Origin: Burkholderiaceae bacterium
GTDB taxonomy: Bacteria > Pseudomonadota > Gammaproteobacteria > Burkholderiales > Burkholderiaceae_C
Reading direction: 5' to 3'
Length of the DNA: 64,000 nucleotides
Assembly: GCA_017992055.1 (NCBI GenBank)
Contig: JAGOPK010000004.1
Coordinates: forward strand, 300,165 to 364,164
This document shows positions 8,773 through 15,734 of the stretch, in pieces; within the stretch, counting starts at the first letter, position 1, and each line of letters opens with the position of its first letter. The translations under genes were made by a program, and so were the position numbers. The notes under the pieces are model-generated. The model was not told the origin of the DNA. It searched no databases and worked only from the letters and a program-made list of their open reading frames with translations.

Positions 8773-9336
8773 ATGAGCCCGCTGATCCAGGCCCTGTCCA
8801 GCTATGCCGACTACCACCGCGACCGCCGCAACATCGCCACCCACCTGGTCGGCATCCCGATGATCGTGGCCGGCGTGGCGGTGCTGCTGTCGCGGCCGCA
8901 GCTGGCCCATCTTGGGGCGGTGGCGCTGTCGCCGGCGCTGCTGCTGGCCGCGGCCTGCGGCGCCTGGTATCTGCGGCATGACCTGCGCTACGGCCTGGTG
9001 ATGGCCGTGCTGCTGGCCGCCGTGCTGGCCCTGGGCCAGGCCGCAGCCGCCTGGTCGCTGGCCGCCTGGGGCGCGCTGGGTGGCGGCCTGTTCGTGGCCG
9101 GCTGGATCATCCAGTTCATCGGCCATGCCTTCGAGGGCCGCAAGCCGGCCTTCGTCGACGACCTGATGGGCCTGGTGATCGGCCCGCTGTTCGTGGTGGC
9201 CGAGGTCGGCTTTGCGCTGGGCCTGCGCCGCGAGGTGCAGCAGGCGGTGGAAGTGCACAGCGGCCCGGTGCGTGATCACCGTGAGGGCCATGATGGCCGC
9301 TCCCCGCTGGCCGGCGCCAACGGAGGCCGCGCATGA
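8773..9336 (+). CDS. Mpo1-like (DUF962) membrane protein
   Basis: A 187-residue integral membrane protein. The start SYADYHRDRRNIATHLVGIP and the later WIIQFIGHAFEGRKPA carry the conserved histidines of the Mpo1/YGL010w family. In yeast that family is an Fe-dependent 2-hydroxy fatty acid dioxygenase of the ER; bacterial members are less studied. Four hydrophobic segments are visible. The ATG at 8773 follows CGGAGA, and the upstream extension to 8713 is not supported. The stop overlaps the start of the next gene (ATGA), implying coupling. Confidence 0.82.
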   Translation: MSPLIQALSSYADYHRDRRNIATHLVGIPMIVAGVAVLLSRPQLAHLGAVALSPALLLAAACGAWYLRHDLRYGLVMAVLLAAVLALGQAAAAWSLAAWGALGGGLFVAGWIIQFIGHAFEGRKPAFVDDLMGLVIGPLFVVAEVGFALGLRREVQQAVEVHSGPVRDHREGHDGRSPLAGANGGRA

Positions 9337-9911
9337 GCATGCCGGCCAGGCGCGGTCGCGGTCGCCGCCGCCTGCTGCTGGCGGCCGGTGGCGCGCTGGC
9401 CGTCGGGGCGGTGGGCGGTGCCGGCCTGGCGCTGGGCGGCCGCCGGCCCGCGCTGCTGCTGGGCTCGCTGGACCAGGCCGAGGCGGCGCTGGCGCGGCTG
9501 GGCACGCTGGCGGCCGAAGCCGCACCCCCCGGCGCCGACTGGAGCCACCACCGCGGCGCCACGCTGGCCCATCTGGCGCAGAGCATCGAGTATTCGATGC
9601 AAGGCTTTCCGCAGCCCAAGCCGCTGCTGTTCCAGCGCACGCTGGGCGCGGCGGCGTTTGCCGTGTTCAGCGCCCGCGGCCACATGAGCCACGATCTTTC
9701 GGCGCCGATCCCCGGTGCCACGGCGCTGGATGCGGCCCTGCCACTGGATGCCGGCCTGCAGCGGCTGCGCCAGGCGATCGGCGCCTTCCGCGGCTGGACC
9801 GGCCCGCTGCAGCCGCACTTTGCCTATGGCACGCTGGACCGTGCGGCCTACGAGCGCGCCCATGCGATGCACATCGCCGAGCACCTGGGCGCCTGGGGCT
9901 TGAGCGGCTGA
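9333..9911 (+). CDS. DUF1569 (DinB-like) protein
   Basis: A 192-residue protein with a basic N-terminus and one hydrophobic segment (residues about 13-33), which could be a Tat-like signal or an anchor. The body shows WSHHRGATLAHLAQSIEYSM and GFPQPKPLLFQRTLG, the conserved features of DUF1569, a member of the DinB/YfiT four-helix superfamily. Histidines in these motifs suggest a metal site. CGGAGG precedes the start, which overlaps the stop of the Mpo1-like gene. The function is unknown. Confidence 0.75.
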   Translation: MSMPARRGRGRRRLLLAAGGALAVGAVGGAGLALGGRRPALLLGSLDQAEAALARLGTLAAEAAPPGADWSHHRGATLAHLAQSIEYSMQGFPQPKPLLFQRTLGAAAFAVFSARGHMSHDLSAPIPGATALDAALPLDAGLQRLRQAIGAFRGWTGPLQPHFAYGTLDRAAYERAHAMHIAEHLGAWGLSG

Positions 9912-9922
9912 CCGGCGGCTGG

Positions 9923-9940
9923 AGCCGCGGCGCGGCTTTC
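9923..9940. terminator. hairpin between convergent genes
   Basis: AGCCGCG and CGCGGCT flank a single base and are followed on the plus strand by TTTC. It lies between the DUF1569 gene and the convergent ferredoxin gene. It is a possible short terminator with a weak T-run. Confidence 0.3.
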
Positions 9941-10262
9941 AGTCCAGCGCCACCCACACCCGCCCGCCCTGCACACGCACCGGATGGCAGCGCAGCGGCT
10001 CGGTCAGCGGCGCGCACTGCGGCTGGCCGTCGCGGATGTCGAAGCGGCCCTGGTGCAGCGGGCATTCGATCTCGTGGCCCAGCAGAAAGCCCTCGCACAG
10101 CCGCGCATCGCCATGGGTGCAGCGGTTGTCGGTGGCGAACACCTCGCCGTCCACGCGGTACAGGGCCAGCTCGCCGCGGCCATCGGGACGCGGCCAGGCC
10201 AGCACCTCGTCGGCACGCAGCTGGTCTTCGGCCAGGGCATCGGTCCATTGCAGGTCGCTCAT
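9939..10262 (-). CDS. Rieske [2Fe-2S] ferredoxin of ring-hydroxylating oxygenase
   Basis: A 107-residue electron carrier for the adjacent oxygenase. The Rieske ligands are visible as CTH (Cys48, His50) and CPLH (Cys67, His70). The ATG at 10262 gives the normal ferredoxin length; the frame upstream is open but meaningless. It is the third gene of the minus-strand alpha-beta-ferredoxin operon, 14 bases after the beta subunit. No NAD(P)H:ferredoxin reductase gene is next to it, so the reductase must come from elsewhere. Confidence 0.9.
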   Translation of the reverse strand: MSDLQWTDALAEDQLRADEVLAWPRPDGRGELALYRVDGEVFATDNRCTHGDARLCEGFLLGHEIECPLHQGRFDIRDGQPQCAPLTEPLRCHPVRVQGGRVWVALD

Positions 10263-10276
10263 GTTGAAGCCTGGGT

Positions 10277-10747
10277 TCAGATCGGGTAGATGATGGAGTT
10301 GGGGATCATCTCGCTGTCGTAGATGACCTCGCGGCGCACAAAGCGCAGGCCTTCGGGTGTGCGCTGCAGCAGGTCCAGGTAGCGGCCGACGTTGAACACC
10401 GTGCTCGGCTCGGACAGCTTGGTGCGGAACACCGCGTAATGGCATTCGCAGCCGATCTGCGTGCCATCGTCGTGCAGCAGCCGCGGCAGACCGAGCACAT
10501 GGCGCTGGTAGTAGGGATCGTGGAACAGCGTCTCGCGGATGCCGTAGACCCGGTCTTCCATCATCGCCCGGCTGTCGAAGGCCAGCGTGGCCAGCGGCAG
10601 GCCACGCTCGTGGTTCTCGCGCGGCACCAGGCGGTAGACGCCATGGTCGACGAAGAAGCCCGGCCAGGCCTCCCAGTCGCCGGCGTCCAGCGCCGCGGCC
10701 ACCGTGGCCTGGAACTGCACCACGTCGAACAGCGTGGCGGCGTTCAT
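10277..10747 (-). CDS. aromatic-ring-hydroxylating oxygenase, beta (small) subunit
   Basis: The 156-residue small subunit, with the NTF2-like cone fold of this family. LVPRENHERGLPLATLAFDS and YYQRHVLGLPRLL resemble the small subunits of salicylate 5-hydroxylase and AndAcd-type anthranilate dioxygenase. It has no catalytic role of its own and builds the alpha3beta3 hexamer. Its start overlaps the alpha-subunit stop (ATGA), giving 1:1 coupled synthesis. Confidence 0.88.
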   Translation of the reverse strand: MNAATLFDVVQFQATVAAALDAGDWEAWPGFFVDHGVYRLVPRENHERGLPLATLAFDSRAMMEDRVYGIRETLFHDPYYQRHVLGLPRLLHDDGTQIGCECHYAVFRTKLSEPSTVFNVGRYLDLLQRTPEGLRFVRREVIYDSEMIPNSIIYPI

Positions 10748-12033
10748 GCCGGGTCCTCCATCACCTCGCGCCAGTAGCGGTACATGCCGCGGATCAGGGT
10801 CTCGCTGACCATGTGCTCCGTGTCGCCCACGCCCTGGCCGCCCAGCTCGGCCAGGCAGTCGCCGCCGGGCGTGCTGTCGAAGGCCTGCTGCGAGAACTCG
10901 ATCACCTCGCCGTCATCGGCCGAGACAAAGCCGGCCGGGCCGAACAGATTGGCCTGGCGCAGCCGGCGCTCGCTCATCTCGGGCGTGTCGTCGTCGAAGC
11001 CGAAGTGGGTCCAGACGAAGTCGAATTCGCCCGGCCCGCGCGGCTGGATGTGGCGGGTGGAGACGCTGTTGACCTGCTGCTGCAGGATCACGCTGGGGAA
11101 GATGGTGGTCATCACCGCCGTCGGCCCGCCCCACCAGGGCTCGGGCACGATGTCCAGGAAGCGCGGGTCCTTCAGCTGCATGCCGGCCTTGAAGCTGGAC
11201 ACGGCGGTGACCCCGGCCGCCGCGGCGGGCGCTGCCGCCGGATCGCCGCGGGTGGAGATCATCGCCGCATGGCGGTGGCGCGCATCCATGCGCAGCTGCG
11301 AGCGGTTGTCGGCCCGCCACAGGCCGAAGGTGACGAACCAGGTGTGCAGCAGGCCCGGGTGGTAGGGGTCCTTGATGTTCTCCTGCATCAGCTTCCAGTT
11401 GCCCGGGATGCGCTGGCGGTTGTAGCCCAAGAGGCGCAGCCCGCGGCCGTTGAACAGCCGGTCGAACCAGCGCAGGATCTCCGGGCCCAGATAGTCTTCC
11501 AGCGGCTCGACGCCATGGTCGAAGCTGGCGAAGACCACGCCACCGCGGCTGGCCACGCGCAGCCGCGTCAGCCCATGCTCGGCGGGCTGGAAATCGGCCG
11601 GCATGCCGCCCTGCCACTGGCCGTCCTGGCGCACGCCGCGGCGCAGCGGCACGCCCTGCAGATCACCCTTCAGGCTGTAGTTCCACTGGTGGTAGGGGCA
11701 GGTGAAATCCTTGCGGTTGCCATGGCGCTCGCGGCAGAAGCGCATGCCGCGGTGGGCGCAGACGTTTTCCACCACGCTCAGGCTGCCGTCTGCGCAGCGC
11801 GCCAGGATCACCGAGCGCTCGCCGATCAGCGTGCGCTTGAAGTCGCCGGGCTGCGGCACCTCGGCCTCCAGGCCCACATAACACCAGTGGCCGCGGTAGA
11901 AGAAGCGCTGCAGCTCGCGGCGGTAGAGGTCGTCGCGGGTGTAGGCCTCGAACGGGATGCGGTGCGTGGCGGCCGCGCCGGCACCGGCGTCGGCAGGCCA
12001 GGACAGCGGGGCAGGGCAGGGGCTGGGTGTCAT
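10744..12033 (-). CDS. Rieske non-haem iron oxygenase alpha subunit (salicylate 5-hydroxylase/anthranilate dioxygenase-like)
   Basis: The catalytic 429-residue subunit. It has a Rieske centre at Cys92/His94 and Cys112/His115 (CAHRGMRFC...CPYHQW). The mononuclear iron site is DPYHPGLLHTW, with Asp222 as electron bridge and His225/His230 as ligands. The segment after it (FVTFGLWRADNRSQLRMD) and HRHAAMISTRG are characteristic of the NagG/AndAc branch acting on ortho-substituted benzoates. Salicylate to gentisate, or anthranilate to catechol, are the candidate reactions; the sequence alone does not decide. A LysR regulator is divergent, as in nag/nah loci. Confidence 0.88.
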   Translation of the reverse strand: MTPSPCPAPLSWPADAGAGAAATHRIPFEAYTRDDLYRRELQRFFYRGHWCYVGLEAEVPQPGDFKRTLIGERSVILARCADGSLSVVENVCAHRGMRFCRERHGNRKDFTCPYHQWNYSLKGDLQGVPLRRGVRQDGQWQGGMPADFQPAEHGLTRLRVASRGGVVFASFDHGVEPLEDYLGPEILRWFDRLFNGRGLRLLGYNRQRIPGNWKLMQENIKDPYHPGLLHTWFVTFGLWRADNRSQLRMDARHRHAAMISTRGDPAAAPAAAAGVTAVSSFKAGMQLKDPRFLDIVPEPWWGGPTAVMTTIFPSVILQQQVNSVSTRHIQPRGPGEFDFVWTHFGFDDDTPEMSERRLRQANLFGPAGFVSADDGEVIEFSQQAFDSTPGGDCLAELGGQGVGDTEHMVSETLIRGMYRYWREVMEDPA

Positions 12034-12081
12034 GGTCGGCCATCATGGCCAGGACCTTGATCTGCGGCAAGATGATGGGCC

Positions 12082-12096
12082 TGATACGCTGCATCA
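12082..12096. promoter_or_regulatory. LysR-type binding palindrome
   Basis: TGAT-N7-ATCA (TGATACGCTGCATCA) lies in the short divergent region between the oxygenase alpha gene and the LysR regulator, ending 6 bases before the regulator ATG. It contains an ACGCT core like that of NahR-type sites. Position and symmetry suggest the regulator binds here, but this is untested. Confidence 0.45.
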
Positions 12097-12102
12097 CTGA
12101 AA

Positions 12103-13011
12103 ATGATGGACCTGGACGGGCTGGACCTGAACCTGCTGCGCGTGCTGCACGGCCTGCAGCGCGAGCGCAGCGTGTCGCGCGTGGCCGAGCAGCTGGGCGT
12201 GGGCCAGCCGGCGGTGAGCAATGCGCTGGCGCGGCTGCGCCGCCAGCTGGGCGACGAGCTGTTCGTGCGCACGCCCCAGGGCATGCAGCCCACGCCACGC
12301 GCCGAGCGCCTGGCCCAGGGCGTGGGCCAGGCCCTGGCCCTGCTGCAATCGGCACTGGCCGAGCGCGCGCTGTTCACGCCGGCCCAGGCCACGCGGGCCT
12401 TCTGCATCGGCATGACCGACATCGGCGAGATCGTGTTCCTGCCGCCGCTGCTGGCGCGCCTGGCCGAGCTGGCGCCGCAGGCCACGCTGAGCACGGTGCG
12501 CAACACCGCGGTCAACCTGGCCCAGGCCCTGGCCGAGGGCAGCGTGGACCTGGCCATCGGCCTGCTGCCGCAGCTGCGCGCGGGCTTCCGCCAGCGGCGG
12601 CTGTTCAACCAGCGCTATGTGGTGCTGTGCCGCGACGGCCATCCGCAGGCGCGGCGCCTGGGCACGCTGGCCGGCTTTGCCGCGGCCGAGCACCTGGTGG
12701 TGGTGTCGGCCGGCACCGGCCATGGCCGGGTCGATGCCCAGCTGGCCAAGGCCGGCATCCACCGCCACGTGCGCCTGACCGTGCCGCATTTCGTGGCCGT
12801 GGGCCCGATCCTGGCCGGCAGCGATCTGGTGGCCACCGTGCCGCAGCGCCTGGCCGAGCGCCTGGCCGCGCCCTACGGCCTGCGCTGGCTGCCCCATCCG
12901 GCGCCGCTGGCCGAGATCGGCATCACGCTGTTCTGGCATGCCCGGGTGCACGACGACCCGGCCAACCGCTGGCTGCGCGGCGAGCTGGCCGGGCTGTTTG
13001 GCGGCGGCTGA
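12103..13011 (+). CDS. LysR-family regulator, NahR/NagR type
   Basis: A 302-residue regulator. The N-terminal winged helix (LDLNLLRVLHGLQRERSVSR, then GVGQPAVSNALARLRRQLGD) and the FVRTPQGMQPTPRAE hinge are the LysR signature. The LNLLRVL form is typical of the NahR/NodD branch that senses aromatic acids. The inducer-binding domain starts near residue 92 (AFCIGMTDIGEIVFLP). It is divergent from the oxygenase operon and most likely activates it in response to salicylate or a related acid. MMDL offers two adjacent ATGs. Confidence 0.9.
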   Translation: MMDLDGLDLNLLRVLHGLQRERSVSRVAEQLGVGQPAVSNALARLRRQLGDELFVRTPQGMQPTPRAERLAQGVGQALALLQSALAERALFTPAQATRAFCIGMTDIGEIVFLPPLLARLAELAPQATLSTVRNTAVNLAQALAEGSVDLAIGLLPQLRAGFRQRRLFNQRYVVLCRDGHPQARRLGTLAGFAAAEHLVVVSAGTGHGRVDAQLAKAGIHRHVRLTVPHFVAVGPILAGSDLVATVPQRLAERLAAPYGLRWLPHPAPLAEIGITLFWHARVHDDPANRWLRGELAGLFGGG

Positions 13012-13039
13012 GCAGCGGCCGCCAGCGGTCCTCAGCGGC

Positions 13040-13438
13040 TCAGGCCGGCCACAGCACCACCGCCCACACCAGCACGGCGCCGGCCAGGCTGAGCATCACC
13101 GCGGCACTGCCGATGTCCTTGGCGCGGCCGATCAGCGGATGGGCTTCCAGCGACACCGCATCGGCCACGGTTTCCAGCGCCGAGTTCAGCAGCTCGACCA
13201 CCCACACCGCCAGCACGGCCAGCGACATGGCCAGCGCGCCCCAGCGGTCGGGGGCCAGCCACCAGGCCAGGGCCAGCGCCGGCAGGCCGATCAGCAGCTC
13301 CTGGCGGAAAGCTGCCTCATGGCGCACCGCCGCGCGCAGCCCGGCCAGCGAATAGCCCAGCGCCCGCCACAGGCGCTGCAGGCCCGAGCGGCTCTTGAAC
13401 GGCGAGGCGGCGGGTTCGGTGGAGGCGGGCACGGTCAT
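13040..13438 (-). CDS. dgkA: diacylglycerol kinase
   Basis: A 132-residue inner-membrane kinase that phosphorylates diacylglycerol to phosphatidate. Three membrane helices and the family signature are present (AAFRQELLI, VELLNSALETVADAVS, HPLIGRAKDIGSAAVML). It lies downstream of, and on the same strand as, the two-component genes. This makes sense because the divergent eptA product releases diacylglycerol when it moves phosphoethanolamine from phosphatidylethanolamine to lipid A. A CTTCAG-N5-CTTCAG box 43 bases upstream of the ATG suggests direct control by the adjacent response regulator. Confidence 0.93.
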   Translation of the reverse strand: MTVPASTEPAASPFKSRSGLQRLWRALGYSLAGLRAAVRHEAAFRQELLIGLPALALAWWLAPDRWGALAMSLAVLAVWVVELLNSALETVADAVSLEAHPLIGRAKDIGSAAVMLSLAGAVLVWAVVLWPA

Positions 13439-13464
13439 CGGCGGCGGCTGGAGGCAGAGCGGCG

Positions 13465-13497
13465 ATCATGCCAGCCCGGGCTGAAGCGGGTCTGAAG
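13465..13497 (-). promoter_or_regulatory. CTTCAG-N5-CTTCAG box and -10 element upstream of dgkA
   Basis: Read on the minus strand, CTTCAG ACCCG CTTCAG (13497 to 13481) is a direct repeat with an 11-base period. That is the spacing of PmrA/PhoB-type response-regulator sites. CATGAT (13470 to 13465) follows ten bases later as a plausible -10, so the box overlaps the -35 position. It lies inside the 3' end of the histidine kinase gene. The same box occurs before eptA. Confidence 0.6.
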
Positions 13498-14932
13498 CGG
13501 TGGCCGGCCCCAGGTCCAGCTCGACGGCGAAGCCTGCCTTGCCGGTTGGCGGGCCTGGCGGCAGGTCCGGGGACAGGTCCGGCGACAAGTCCGGCGATAG
13601 GTCCGGCGATAGGTCCGGCAAGTGCAGCCCGCCGCCATGGGCGCGGGCCACGCGGTCGGCCAGCATCAGGCCCAGGCCCAGCGCCGGCCCATGGCGGCCT
13701 TCATAGTCCTGCGTGGCCAGCGCCTGGCGCAGCCCCTGCAGGCGCGACGCCGGCACGCCCGGCCCGTCGTCGCGCAGGCGCAGGCGCTGCGGCGCCGGCT
13801 GGTCCAGCCAGACGCGCTGCGCACCATGGCGCACGGCGTTGTCCAGCAGGTTCAGCAGGGCCGCGGCCAGCAGGTCGCTGTCGGCCTGCACCTGGCTGCC
13901 CGGCGCCACCTCCACCTGCAGCCGCGGCACCGGCAGCAGGGCCGCCAGGCGCTGCAGATCGACGCTCTGGCGCTGCAGCGCGCCGCCGCTGCGGAACAGG
14001 CCCAGCAGCGCCGCCACCACCGCCTGCAGCCGCGTGGTGGCGCTGCGCACGCGCAGCAGGCGCTCGTGCAGGTCGGGCGTGGCGGCGGGGTCGCCGAGCT
14101 CGGCGGCCGGGCCGGGCGGGCACTGGCGCAGCGCCACCGCCAGCTGGGCATCGATGCCGGCCAGCGGTGTGCGCAGCGCATGGGCGGCATGGGCGGCAAA
14201 GGCGCGCTCGTTGGCCAGGCGCAGCGCCAGGCGCTGGCTCAGCGCGGCCACCGCCTGGTGCACCGGCACCAGCTCGCGGCGCTCGGGCAGGCCCAGGGCC
14301 GCCTCCAGCGCCGCGGCACCGTCGGGCCCGCCGCCCATGCCCGGCTCCAGCCCGGCCAGGCGGTCCGACAGCCGCTGCAGCGGCTGCAACTCGGCGCGCG
14401 TGCGGCTGCGCAGCCACAGGTGGCCGAGCAGGCCCACGGCGGCGGCGGCCAGCACCGCGCCCAGCGCCACCTCGGCCCCGGCCTCGCGGCGCTCTTCCAG
14501 GGTCTGGGCCGCATACAGCATGTCGCCGGGCGAGCCCGGGCCCGATGCGCCCAGGGCCAGGCCGTACAGGCGCCAGCCGGCCACGCTGCTGAAGCCGGCC
14601 GACGGCGTGCCATGCCAGGCCACGGCCGGGGCGCGCTCGGAGCGGGCGCGCAGCCGGCCATCGGCACCCACCACCTGCCAGGCGAAGCGCGTGCCACCCG
14701 GGGTGGTGGCCGGGATCGCGGCGTATGGGGTGGCGCCATTGGCGGCCCGGGCCACGTCCAGCCGCCACAGCAGTTCGGCCGAGGACTGCAGCGTATCGTC
14801 CAGCAGCTCGTCGACCTCGTGCGTGGCCGCCAGCCACACCGCCGCGCCCACCGACAGGCCCCAGACCACCGACCACAGCACCAGCGCATTGGCCAGCCGG
14901 CTGCGGATCGACGGCACGCTTGGCGGCTTCAT
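13466..14932 (-). CDS. sensor histidine kinase (PmrB/QseC-like)
   Basis: A 488-residue membrane sensor. A first helix lies near residues 14-36, then a periplasmic domain of about 125 residues and a second helix (GAVLAAAAVGLLGHLWL). The HisKA motif HALRTPLAGI and the HATPase_c N and G boxes (LLNLLDNAVRHGA, LRDDGPGVP) follow. Between the G2 region and the last beta strand is a run of SPDL repeats encoded by a 12-base tandem repeat, not a normal part of this domain. The ATG at 14932 overlaps the response-regulator stop (ATGA). The partner and neighbours suggest it senses envelope stress, metal or cationic peptides. Confidence 0.88.
   Translation of the reverse strand: MKPPSVPSIRSRLANALVLWSVVWGLSVGAAVWLAATHEVDELLDDTLQSSAELLWRLDVARAANGATPYAAIPATTPGGTRFAWQVVGADGRLRARSERAPAVAWHGTPSAGFSSVAGWRLYGLALGASGPGSPGDMLYAAQTLEERREAGAEVALGAVLAAAAVGLLGHLWLRSRTRAELQPLQRLSDRLAGLEPGMGGGPDGAAALEAALGLPERRELVPVHQAVAALSQRLALRLANERAFAAHAAHALRTPLAGIDAQLAVALRQCPPGPAAELGDPAATPDLHERLLRVRSATTRLQAVVAALLGLFRSGGALQRQSVDLQRLAALLPVPRLQVEVAPGSQVQADSDLLAAALLNLLDNAVRHGAQRVWLDQPAPQRLRLRDDGPGVPASRLQGLRQALATQDYEGRHGPALGLGLMLADRVARAHGGGLHLPDLSPDLSPDLSPDLSPDLPPGPPTGKAGFAVELDLGPATASDPLQPGLA
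13562..13621. repeat. five 12-base tandem repeats in the kinase gene
   Basis: Five near-identical 12-mers (consensus yAGGTCCGGCGA) run without gaps. On the coding strand each adds SPDL-like residues near the C-terminus of the histidine kinase. In-frame units make copy number free to vary by slippage without breaking the gene. Confidence 0.85.
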
Positions 14933-15585
14933 GGCGCCGGCACCCGGTAGCCCAGGCCGCGCACGGTCTCGATCAGCTCGCGGCCCAGCTTGCGCCGCAG
15001 GGCCGACACATGCACCTCCAGCGCATTGCTGGCCAGCTCGGACTCGAAGCCCAGCACCAGCTTCTCCAGGTCGGACTTGGCCACCAGGCGGCCGGCGCGC
15101 AACACCAGGGCCTCCAGCACCGCCCATTCGCGCGCCGTCAGCTCCACCGCCTGGCCGGCCAGGCTGGCGCTGCGCGCATGCAGGTCCAGCGCCACCTCGC
15201 CGAAGCGGCGCAGCGAGGCCGCGCCACCGGCCAGCCGCCGGCCCACCACGCGCAGCCGTGCCGCCAGTTCCTCGGGCGCAAAGGGCTTGACCAGGTAGTC
15301 GTCGGCGCCGGCATCCAGGCCCTCGACACGCTGGCTGAGCTGGTCGCGCGCGGTCAGCACCAGGGCCGGCGTGGTCTCGCCGCGGGCGCGGCGCGCGCGC
15401 AGCCAGTCCAGGCCCGAGCCGTCGGGCAGCTGCCAGTCGACCAGCCAGGCGTCATAGGGTTCGTCGCGCAGCGCCTGGGTGGCCTGCAGCGTGGTGCACC
15501 AGTCGACGCGGTGGCCTTCGGCGCGCAGGAAGTCGCGCAGGCCGTCGCCGAGCAGGTCGTCGTCTTCGAGCAGCAGCAATCGCAT
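14929..15585 (-). CDS. OmpR/PhoB-family response regulator (PmrA/QseB-like)
   Basis: A 218-residue regulator. The receiver domain has the acidic pocket LLEDDD, the phospho-acceptor Asp in AWLVDWQLPDGSG, a Thr in LVLTARD and Lys in DYLVKPFAPEEL. The winged-helix output domain ends VHVSALRRKLG...VRGLGYRVPAP. It forms an operon with the histidine kinase and probably dgkA, divergent from eptA. By context it should control lipid A modification, probably through the CTTCAG-N5-CTTCAG boxes found before eptA and dgkA. Confidence 0.92.
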   Translation of the reverse strand: MRLLLLEDDDLLGDGLRDFLRAEGHRVDWCTTLQATQALRDEPYDAWLVDWQLPDGSGLDWLRARRARGETTPALVLTARDQLSQRVEGLDAGADDYLVKPFAPEELAARLRVVGRRLAGGAASLRRFGEVALDLHARSASLAGQAVELTAREWAVLEALVLRAGRLVAKSDLEKLVLGFESELASNALEVHVSALRRKLGRELIETVRGLGYRVPAP

Positions 15586-15695
15586 TGCATCAGGGCTTTG
15601 CCGGGGTGGAGAGGTGCAGGCCGGACCCTAACATCCGCGCCCTTCGATCCCGGTTCACGAATTTGTCATATTTCCCCGGCCAGGGCGGAGGCCGG

Positions 15696-15712
15696 CTTCA
15701 GGCCGGCTTCAG
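15696..15712 (+). promoter_or_regulatory. CTTCAG-N5-CTTCAG box upstream of eptA
   Basis: A perfect 11-base direct repeat (GCCGGCTTCAG twice, 15691-15712) gives CTTCAG-GCCGG-CTTCAG in the divergent region between the response-regulator gene and eptA. It has the same half-sites and spacing as the box before dgkA. PmrA-type consensus sites are also hexamers spaced by five bases. It ends only 22 bases before the chosen ATG. Confidence 0.6.
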
Positions 15713-15734
15713 CGAGGCTGGCCAAGCTCGGCCC

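Noticed and set aside
13562-13621. Short CRISPR-like array
   Set aside because: Units are contiguous 12-mers with no spacers, and they are in frame in a kinase gene.
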